This document shows positions 54,926 to 64,000 of a stretch of 64,000 bases of DNA, piece after piece. Each line of letters opens with the position of its first letter. Position 1 is the first letter of the stretch. The DNA lies in the NCBI GenBank assembly GCA_014905825.1, contig JACGCN010000027.1:434001-498000 (forward strand), written 5' to 3'. Under the pieces are notes generated by a model. It saw nothing but the letters and a program-made list of their open reading frames with translations. It ran no database searches and was not told the origin of the DNA. The position numbers and the translations under genes are program-made. The DNA is from Lyophyllum atratum. Lineage: Eukaryota; Basidiomycota; Agaricomycetes; Agaricales; Lyophyllaceae.

Positions 54926-55333
54926 CACTGCTGGCGTCATCGAGAGTTTGGCAATAAACACGGTTTAACAAACGTGTTTTCTTACTTAAAAATAAATATT
55001 TTGACAAACACCTAACAGATTTCTTGAGAAACTGTCGGAAAACATGTAACCTGTTTTTTGTAGGTTTGCTGCCAATAAAATAACCTTTTTCTTATTGTGT
55101 TTCCCGACGAACAGGCATTCCTTTGTTTCAGACAAAGGAATGCGTGTTTGTCAAAAAAACACAACAGGAAATCTTTTTCCTGTTTTGGTACAAACCTCCA
55201 GAAAACACGTTACGTGTTTTCTGACTGGTTATTGACAAACCTTCTAAATGTTTGTCAAAAAATTCTTTTATAAGTACGAAAGCGTGTTAGCTAAACCGTG
55301 TTTGTTCCCCAATTTGCCATACCGCCAGCAGTG
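54926..55333. mobile_element. 408-bp AT-rich MITE with 3-bp target duplication
   Basis: Ends are CACTGCTGGCG and its exact inverse, with imperfect inverted homology continuing inward through GGCAA...AAACACGGTTTA. Flanked by CCT on both sides (54923-54925, 55334-55336). Removing the element and one CCT restores the host frame exactly (NADVK-AKISYKLAEQ). Very AT-rich inside, with many GTTTGTCAAAA motifs and no coding capacity. A 3-bp duplication would suit PIF/Harbinger, but the sequence is not the usual TWA. Confidence 0.85.
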
Positions 55334-58130
55334 CCTTGACGTCTGCATTGCTGTTCCAGAGCTGGACGGCGTGATCACTATTAGTTCCCAACATGGATTC
55401 ATTGAACCCCGTATCACCCGACATCAACTCTCGAAACAGATCACGTTCCTCATTACTGTGAACAGGTAGGACCGGTTTCCGAGTACCTTGCATGGACGCG
55501 AGAAAGCCGTGAGCTTGTTTGGTATGTAAGCCTGCAATGAAGGCGCCCATTCCTGATTTCGAGCGAATGTCATCCGGAATGGGAAGAACACCAGTGACTT
55601 CTTCCGTTTGCTGATATAGATTTCCGTTGACCCAGTTGGTGATCATGCGAGGTTGATCGAGCTTATGCTGGACAAGGCAGAGCATTTCTTGAAGCTCGTT
55701 TGTCACCCATATGCTGAAGTGGCCGGTGAACCGTTTACCTGTGGTATTATATGTTCCAACCTTGCAGACTTCGTGTAAGAAAACGAAAAATAGCTTTTAG
55801 GATTGTGATCACATACCAGCAGGTTATGGCGTAAAATAAAATCCAGCAAGCAACATTGTACATGGCGCACAGAAACACCGGATGTGGGAAGGCGAGAACG
55901 AAGATGAGTGTGTACACCTCCTTCCGTCATGTTGGTTCCCCTCATGCAACGATACAGAGGCAAGCCCGTCTTGGAATCTACCCCAACTTGATAGTAGAGA
56001 GGAATGCCGGGTGGGTCCGAGACATAGCCCTTGCGAACGAGCTCGAGAATATTCTTTGCAACACCCCAAGCAGCAGTATTGAACAATGGAAGCCCCGATT
56101 TTGCATCCTTCAACGGTCCATAGGTCTGGAATACCGTCGCTACCAGGGGATAAAGCTCCTCTGCTGGAGGAATGATCCGCTTGCATCGACACCATAGCCA
56201 GCATGCGTTCCTAGCCAGTATGTCGTCCCAGGTCTTTGGTGGGTTCTGAGCTTGCGCCCATGCAATGATGCGGGACTTATCAGCTCGGTCTGGTATGAAG
56301 ATGGTGTCTCGCAATGCGACTGCGAAGTCTCGAAGGAGCCCGTGGGCGGCAGAGATGTAAAACATATTGAAGACGTGAAAGGGATCTTTCAGGGACCGAC
56401 TTCGGATGTGGGAAATCCATAGCGATTCGACCTCGCGGAAGACAGCCTCACCCTCAACTTGACTGGCAGGGTCAGGTACATGATCCTTGATGGCAAGACC
56501 TGAACGTTGGAGCACATCCTGAGATTGGAGAGTCTCAAAGAGCATGTTCCCGATTCTGGTGCTCTCCGCCTCTTCGGACACGCCAGTCGTGGATGATTGT
56601 GGATCCATGCCAGGTTCGGGCTCTGCAAATAGCAGAGGGGTAGCTTCCTGTGCACGGTTGGAGGGGAAATCGGGCATGGGAAGAGAAGAGGAAGTGGTAG
56701 CAGCCTGACGAAGATGACTGCGCAAGCAAATGATGTCAAATGGCGGTGTACCATGTTCTTCGAGTGATTTCTTGTGGGAGGTGCCATTGGCGATAATGGC
56801 AGCTGGGACCAAGATTTCGCGGATGGTGATCACGCATCGAGAGCTCGTAACATTGATTCCGGCAAATGTGGGATCCGTCGCATGTGGAGAGATAGTGCCA
56901 CGCGCTAGCAGTCTTGTTTTATCGGTGTTGAAGAGGAGAATGGAGGCGCCGATTTTGATCTCCTGTGGAAGAGGTGTCGGTAGAGGCATTTGCGCAAGCA
57001 CATTATATATCTCGAGGGATGCATACACATCCAATGCGGCATATTGGACCTGTGCAGAACTCAGCTCATCATCCTCCCATGCAGTACTGATACGTTCGGA
57101 AACGTCCTTATTGAGCCGTTTCTCAAGAACAGCAGCACAGAGATCCGCCAATCCGGCACGAGCAGACTTTACTATGAAGCGCTCTTTCGCAAACATCCCC
57201 AGATTGACACCACCGACAAATGGTACACTCGCGCGAGAGGCCTCTTGTAGGTATTTCAAATCGGCAGTTACAGCACATCCAACTTTGCGGATTTTGGGAT
57301 TTGCCAGGACTTGCTTCAAAAGCAGAGGAAGCTCATGTCCTGCCAGCATGCGCCCAATCTACCAAAAAACTATGAGCAATGGAAGGAAGAGCATAGGAGG
57401 AACAGTATTTACTTGCAAAATATAGATATTAGATCCATGTGCTACCTGCAATATTGCGGTTTGACCTCGTCCCATGACGTAGCCGCGATCTGAAAGCTCG
57501 ACATTCCACTCTGCATCGAGGCCAATAACAAGTTCAGTGGACGAGTCGTCATCTGGCAGAAGTTCAAGAATCGTGCGCATGGCATCATCAATGGCTATAG
57601 AAGAGTTCTTGACAGAGACATTGAAGGTGTCCGGAATGCGAAGAGGTGGAAGATGGGAATGCTTCTCAATTGGAATGAGGTCCCTCTGTAAAGAAGGAAA
57701 ACATTTCTCGAGAAAGTTCTTGTCGTTCATCGTATCGGTATAGAATATGAGAGGCTGGTCGTGGCCATAGAGGTCGAGAGAGTGGCGCATCCGTTGTAGA
57801 GCAAGCACAAATTGTGAGTGCGACTTCGTCGCTACAAGGTTACAAACACGGATTTCTCCTTTCTCGTTCGTAACCGTCAACAAGGCTGTGAAGATCTGTA
57901 CGCCGTTGACTTTAGCAACATGTTTTGTGAGCTGTAAACAATTTGCAAGTAAGCGTCCATTCTAATGGAGAAAATCCAAAACCCGACCTTGAAACTGTGA
58001 TCAATGGCGCAAATTTTTGCGGTAAGCATTGCTGTATGTTGGTTAAACTGGTCTCGATGCTCTTCAATGAACTGATCATATATGTCTCGCAGCCATTGAG
58101 CACTCGGGACAAATCCATGGAAGCCGTCTG

Positions 58131-61100
58131 TAGTGTTTCGAGGTCCAGTTGGACAACCGGAAAACAACCGCAAATAAACTGGACCACAACCGGAAGCAAC
58201 TGGACTTCCGGTTGCAGTTGGGGCCCCTGCCTGATTTTTGCGGTTGCGGTTGCCCGAAATGGTATGCTTACCACGACCGGTCATAACCCGTCACAACCGG
58301 TTGCAACCGGACTAGCAGTTGTACTTGAGGCAGATTCCAAGGCCGACACGGACACATGAAGGCCACACCTCACAGCCGCCAATCAGCTTGACAGGCATGA
58401 AACGAGCCCCCAAGACAACATGTGCTACACTAGCGCAAGCTCCGAACAGGGAGTGCGACAGTAGCACATCCTGTCTGGTGCGAGGGAGAAATCTCAGTGG
58501 ACCTCGTATCATGAGGTCCACACCCAATAGCACCGTAGCACAACGAAAATACCTCTACCTATCATCATGCACTTACACTAATCTATGAGCAACTCTACAC
58601 TACACCCGAACAGCAGGAACCACGCTACAAGGTAAATGAAATATACGAGACACGAGGGAGGCTGTAATTCAACTCTCTCAGGGTGATATGGACACGAGGA
58701 TGGCCTGCAGCCCATTCCAGCATCGAGGCAGAATAAATAAATACGAGCTCTAAAGAATAGAGGAGCCATAACTCGTACCGAGACACCCACACATCATCAT
58801 CCGATCCCTCCTCTTGCAGTGACATGGTGGCTAAGACTACCCGATCGCGTGTCAATCAGCTAGCAGCCAAGACAAAGCCAAAACGGAAACCTACTGGTTC
58901 CAAAGCGAAGGCTGCCATCACGAGCACGGGCCGCAATGGAAGGAAGCGCGTGGCCAGCGATCACGAGACTGGCGATGACGAGGATGAGGCACCTCGAAGG
59001 AGTGCGAGGAAGAAGGCCAAGAAGGGTGAGGTGCCGAGTTCACCTGAGGTTGAGAAGTCGAGGTCGGTAGGAAAGAAGGGCAAGGGGAAGTCGGTGAAGA
59101 AAGTCGTGGTCGACCCGGAAGATGATGACGAGGGGGAAAACGAAACTGATGGTGCCGGTGTGCTTGATGATGGCGACAAGGATGATGACGAGGAGGAGGA
59201 GGAGGAGGAGGAGGAGGAGCGGAGAGAGTCCGGCGATGAGCCTGAGAGCGATGCAGCAGAAGATGTGAGTTGCAAACGAGCTACGAAAATATTAAGGAAT
59301 TCACTTACCACGTATCATGCCATATCAGGACCTCGATGAGCGGCAGGCGGAAGGCATTCCTGAGCTGGTTCCAATGAAGAAAGACCAGACACGGGACCTC
59401 CTCACGATATTCACTGATATCGTGGTGTCTACGTACACGTCAGAAGAGACCGGTGTCCTGCTGAAGGGTAGGTGGTGCATGGTTTGCAAGTGAGTCCGTC
59501 GCAACGAGAACAGGACTGACAAGACTCACCTTACGAAACAGAGCTGACACCGAGAAGGCAGAGCTGGAGCACAGGCGGCCCAAGAAAACGTTGCGGCGGT
59601 GTTTCCTCACAGGCTCGAATACGACGTGTCGCGGCCATATTGCTGGACATCACTTTGAAGAGTACGAAAAGCGCTGCAATGCTGCGGTTCCGAAGATTGC
59701 TCTGGCTGCTCGTTGTATTCCTGCTGATGTCGCGAGGGCGAGAAGTAAGCAGGTTGAGGATGGACAAAAGAGGTTGGACTTCAAGAGAGTGGCGGCGCCG
59801 GCTGAGTTTACCAGGCAGGGGGTGAGAGACGCTGTTGCCAAGCATGTGGCCATCGACAATCAGGTGAGCGTCTGGAAAAGTCTGATGGAACGTCCTGATT
59901 GACTGTACCCAGGCCCTGATGCTCGCAGATAAGGTCTCCTTCCGAAATGTTCTGGTGTCCATGCGGCCGACAGCCACGAAAGCCGATTTACCGAGCTCAC
60001 ATGACGTCAGGAATCATATTCACAACTCATTTGTCGAAAGGCTCAACCAATTGAAGAAGGATATCGAGGTAAGTCAAAATTTGTACTGCATCACAGATGG
60101 TGCTTACCTATGTTGATAGAGCGCACCGGGCAAGGTATCTTGCACAGCCGATGGTTGGTCGGCTGATACAACAAAGCACGGTTACCTAGGTATGACTGCG
60201 CATTGGATTGATGTATCGAGTAAAACAGGGAAATGGCCGTTTCGCGCCGAGGTGGTCGGTTTCCGGCTCATCCATGGTACACACGCTGGCAGCAACATTG
60301 GTCGGTATTTCATCGGCCTTTGTGATCGCGTAGGTATTACGTCGCGGACACATACCAAGGTAAGGTTTATTTGACACCTTGGTTCTGCCGACAGCATCTG
60401 ACACCGAAACGAAGTTGTACACGCTCACCCTCGACAATACATCGTCGAACGACACCTTTTGTGATACCGTCGAATCACAACACGAAGCTCGGAAGCTGCC
60501 CGTATGGTCCGCTGCAAAAAATCAACTTGGATGCCTGGAGCACGTCGTGAACTTAGCGAACGTGGATGTGATGGACCACATCACGAAGCTTGCCGCCATC
60601 GAAACAACAAGCGCGATCTGGGAGTATGACCCCTCGGAGCCTGGCAATCGAGTCCTGGGCGGCAATCTCGACGTGGTTGCGACAATTCGCACCCTTGCGA
60701 TCAAGGCATGTATCGTCACTCATCTATCCCCGAACACTGTATCAATAATCCGACAATGTATTCAGATACAGTCATCTGGTCAGCGGATCCAATACTTCGA
60801 GAAACTCCAGCTTGAATGCGGCATCAAGCCAGCCCTCAAGATCACCTTGCACAACAACTGGGACCGCGTGATTGATGCAAAGGTGATCCTTGCGGTACGT
60901 TCGGGTTTACTGTTTTCATATTGCATGACTGACAGATCGTCGCTAGGATTCAAATCGTGTCCTTCACCACTTCTCGGCCGACCAGCAACCAACATTATAT
61001 CGCGCACTCCCTGCACTCGAGGACCTCCAAACCGTATGGGAAGGGAAACTCAAAGACCCACGATTCAACATCTACCACACAGCACTTAGTGATGGTCTCG

Positions 61101-63028
61101 CGAAGTTACGAAAGTATTACTTCAAGTTCGATGAGAAAGACGTGTACGTTCTCGCACTCGGTAAGTCTTGTACACGTTTCGCTTTTATGATACTAAGATG
61201 CTACGGTCCGCTCCAGTCTTGCACCCATATTACAAGCTCCAGTACATCAAACTTGCATGGGGTGGAGAAGACGAGCAGGCGGATGAGATCGCGGCAGGAA
61301 ATCTGAATGCCAAGGACTGGCAAGATGAGGCCCGGCAGGTCGTCGAAAAGGTGGTAAGCTTATATTCATACCATCATGCTCGTCGCAAGGTGTCTTAGTC
61401 ATGCAATTAGATGGCTCAGTACTGGAGAACTTGCCCCCGAGCCCAGCCAACCGCTTCCACCAGTGGAACATCTTCACCCGCCGCGCCCGATCCAGACCGC
61501 CAAGATTCGTTCCTGTCCGCATTTGATCAACATCGGCTTACGCTCTTATCGCAAGAAGTTGACGAGGAGTGGCAGGCAGAGTTGCGGCGTTATTTGCAGG
61601 AAGTGCCGGCTGATGTGACTCGAGAGACAGATCTTGTTTATTGGTGGTCGGTATGTGCCTAATGCTTATTGATATCCCGTTTTGCTAGGCTGATTTATTG
61701 TCTATAGGTACATACCAAAGTCTACCCCACGCTCGCACGAATCGCCCTCGACGTTCTCCCATGCCAAGCGTCGTCCGTTCCATGTGAACGAGTTTTCTCA
61801 CAAGCCAAGCTCACCGCTACAGATCATCGCGCAAGACTTGGAGCGAAAGTCTTCGAGGAGCTGCAGCTTATGCAAGCCTCGTGGCGTCCTCAGCAGCTCG
61901 ATTTTGCGAAGGCGAACTCGGACAACGTGCAGCCCGACGTGTCAGTCATGGAGTTTGAGGATATTTTTGCTGCGGATGAGGAGCTGAAAGAGTGGGATGA
62001 GGAGACCTAGTACAATGTCCCAATCCTCCTACGAGTACATACTATTGTTTTTTTGCATCCACTACCCTCACTACAATACATTTCGCGATCCTTTCTTCAA
62101 GCCTTCCTCTGATGATACCTCTGGGCGTGTTATTTGGTCATGATTGGCTACACCCTCATCGTGGCAGTACGACAGCAAACAGCTCTTGTCTCTCGACGTC
62201 GTGCATCGTGCAGGCCTTCAGTCTTGTCTCCATTTCGTTTGACACATCTACACTTCGTCTGGCCTATGGAATACCCTCAAGTCACAAAGGAACAGCCTTG
62301 TAACCGCAGGACTAGTGTTTCGAGGGCTAGGACGTTTAATGTTGACTCTGCATTGTTGGCAACTTGTTGCTTGGTGAACTGTGAGTTTTTTCTTAGTCCT
62401 CCTGCGAAATGTAGGCTAATACCATTCAAGAATTATGGACAGGAATACCTCTTCGCTCTACCTTGGCCATGAAACACACAGTGAGTACCTAGGCCCCTTC
62501 AATTTGAAACTTCTCATCGGATTTCTCAGCTTCTCGGCCCCCTTCCTCAAACCTGATGCTCACCACCTCCGTTTTCTGTCGTCTACCATTGTCACCCCCC
62601 GCCAATCTGGCTCATCACGATGTCCATTGCGGATCATGTGTGTAAGTCCCACTTACTCATGCTATATCCGTGTTGTCCTCACTAGGTTTCTGTCTAGGCT
62701 ACTCGAGAACTGATGATTCATGTACATAAACTAATGTAATGGCCGTAGCTGTAGTTTGTTAGCATTCTGAGTGAATCCCGGCCTTACATGGCTCAAATCG
62801 GGTGGTTCGATCAGTCGCAACCGACTGCGACCGACTTTCAACCGGTCACAACTGGGTCCAGTCGTGACCGGTTGAAACCAGTCCCCAACCGCTGCTCAAC
62901 TGATGTCGACCGGTTGGTGACGGTTCAGTTGGCGGTCGTTCGCTGTGTGGTAAGGCCTACGACCGGTCGGGGTCCGGTTGCTGCCAAAAAGGGCAAAAAA
63001 CCGGACTCAACCGGACTTCAAAACACTA
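58131..63028 (+). mobile_element. hAT transposon, second copy, 4898 bp, with a 229-bp internal deletion
   Basis: Same termini as 44881-50007 in the opposite orientation, with the perfect 8-bp duplication GCCGTCTG (58123-58130 and 63029-63036). It is almost identical to the other copy along its length apart from one 229-bp deletion after 60857. It splits the exonuclease gene between residues 322 and 323 (SSDG / FHGF). Confidence 0.95.
58824..62010 (+). pseudogene. hAT transposase copy lacking 58 residues around the TRW motif
   Basis: Same exon plan as the gene at 45899-49314, from MVAKTTRSRV to DEELKEWDEET. The deletion joins LKITLHNN directly to WDRVIDAKV. It removes 174 coding nt (the segment starting TRWGSAFNML and ending LFETD) together with one 55-nt intron, so the spliced frame is kept. 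The TRW motif is conserved in hAT enzymes, so the product is probably inactive. Its mobility would then have depended on another copy, unless the deletion happened after insertion. Confidence 0.85.
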
Positions 63029-64000
63029 GCCGTCTGAGGAGCGATCATCGAAAGCTAAGAATGCCTTGAATTTTGTGGAGTCGGGCTGCCTAAATGGCGA
63101 CTGTTGGCGAGTTGCGAGTGTGTGGAGATACTGAAGGTGGATGCGATCATAGTTCTGGAGGTGTTGAACTCGTAAAGCATTTGAAAACTGTTTGGCGCCC
63201 ATGCCATGTTGGAAACATGACCGCATGAATGCCAGGGCGTCGAGCGCCATGCCACTCCGGAACGTCAGTCGAGCTGGAAATTGGGCAGAAAGGTTGCGAG
63301 GGAGAGCTGCTAGAACTCGGGGATCCCAGCTCCGAAATGTGACGCTGTTTGGCTTGACGCAGCGTGGACAGCGGTACCGGTAACCCAATATCCAAAATGA
63401 TTTGTTAATATCAATAACATGACGTGGGCGAGAAATATGTGTGTGATGCCATAGCCGTTCTGTGCACCCAGGATTAGGGCATGAGATACCGTCAGGAAGG
63501 AGGGCCATTGGATCCCACAGAAAGATATCACAATCATAAAGTCGCTGTGGTGAAACAAGCAAATCTTGTAGTAGGAAATAATTTGACGGGCGTGGAAACC
63601 AGAACGTCTTATGGTCCCAATAAAGCGAGGGCACCTTGTCAGGCCCGCAATGCCTCGACTGCTTGACGCATGCATCAAATCTCTCCTTCAACCAAGCCGG
63701 AAGGGGACGGGGAGGCTGGAATCTTGGAGGAGCATGATCCCCTCCATTATCAGCTGCGCCCTGTTCCTCGATGTCGTCATCATCATCCCCTTCCTCATCA
63801 TCGCCGCCAATGCCATCTTCCAGCAGCTGTGCTTCGTCATCTTCACTATCATCATTACCCAGATCTTCGATGATTTGAGATGGGTCCGCCTCGGGAGCAA
63901 GAGCATGCTCAGCGTCAGGTAATCCGGTACTAGTAGGCGCCGAAGGTCGTGCTGCGTCAGCTGCGTCCGTGTCGGCGATAGGTACATGCGACATCCAATT

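Larger units (their letters stand above)
54319..63994 (-). pseudogene. DUF6729 / RNase-H-like / 3'-5' exonuclease gene, interrupted by two transposons
   Basis: Exons (minus) are 63994-63029, 58122-57988 (contiguous with the first once the hAT is removed), 57931-57413, 57358-55817, 55760-54906 (minus the MITE) and 54852-54319: exactly 1380 codons when both insertions and one duplication each are taken out. The N-terminus is acidic, then a zinc-binding region (SCPNPGCTERLWHHTH...YRCPRC), as in DUF6729. An RNase-H-like part (CAIDHSFKLTKHVAK, FYTDTMNDKNFLEKCFPSL) follows. The DEDDy exonuclease shows VIGLDAEWNVEL, TADLKYLQE and YAALDVYASLEIY, resembling WRN-type exonucleases. The C-terminus has Cys-rich CRTCRKCAQLTC and CRDCGQVNC. 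The family is common in Agaricomycetes and looks transposon-derived. The start at 63994 is 6 bp from the window edge, so more could lie outside. It cannot be expressed intact in this state. Confidence 0.85.

Overview
The window is nuclear DNA of a filamentous basidiomycete, most likely an Agaricomycete. The reasons are short GT-AG introns of about 45-60 nt in nearly every gene, KDZ transposases with CxC2 and CxC5/CxC6 cysteine clusters, a fungal TET/JBP-type dioxygenase, basidiomycete gag-like and Tnp2 genes, and no operons, rRNA or tRNA genes that I could recognise. The species cannot be named from this. Almost everything here is, or is a passenger of, a mobile element. I see no clear single-copy housekeeping gene.

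Layout. 1-2.1 kb: the 3' part of a decayed Ty1/copia element (minus strand, runs off the left edge). 2.2-5.1 kb: short plus-strand orphan genes (a basic-region protein, a multi-exon orphan, a GRF-like zinc-finger protein). 5.4-10.8 kb: the highlight, an apparently intact 8-exon KDZ transposase (1167 aa, minus) head-to-head with an apparently intact TET/JBP-family 2OG-Fe(II) dioxygenase (381 aa, plus), separated by 253 bp. 11.6-16.5 kb: a small basic protein, a protein with an RNase H1-type N-terminal (viroplasmin) domain, and a large proline-rich TE-associated protein broken by a frameshift in a C12 run. 17.0-20.5 kb: a second KDZ module, a companion gene convergent with a 5-exon CxC5/CxC6 transposase (631 aa). 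21.2-29.5 kb: exons of a plus-strand orphan gene, then a 3'-truncated CACTA-like Tnp2 transposase, a 1.2-kb non-autonomous hAT element and an unknown gene, then more plus-strand orphan exons that may be the rest of the interrupted gene. 29.5-33 kb: palindrome arrays, a CCAGTGGA array and a 1-kb minisatellite. 33.2-37.6 kb: a third KDZ module (companion gene plus a nearly intronless, AT-rich CxC5/CxC6 transposase), bracketed on both sides by CCAGTGGA-rich arrays.

38.2-52.6 kb is a nested set of insertions. A gag-like gene is split by a 13-kb Ty3/gypsy chromovirus (38912-51980, 5-bp duplication CCACC, near-identical LTRs). The gypsy element is itself split by a full-length 5127-bp hAT element (44881-50007, 8-bp duplication) and by a second copy of the 1.2-kb non-autonomous hAT element (40708-41943, 8-bp duplication).

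54.3-64 kb is a minus-strand gene with a DUF6729-like N-terminus, an RNase-H-like core and a WRN-type DEDDy 3'-5' exonuclease. It is interrupted by a 408-bp MITE and by a second copy of the large hAT (58131-63028). That copy has lost 229 bp of its transposase gene. Removing both insertions and one copy of each target duplication leaves an uninterrupted 1380-codon frame, so both insertions look recent.

How it fits together: the hAT transposase at 45.9-49.3 kb is a plausible source of activity for its deleted copy and perhaps for the short relatives sharing its terminal and subterminal CCGGTT motifs. The KDZ/dioxygenase pair is a candidate self-contained transposition and DNA-base-oxidation unit. 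Protein-family assignments rest on motif recognition by eye, not on database searches.
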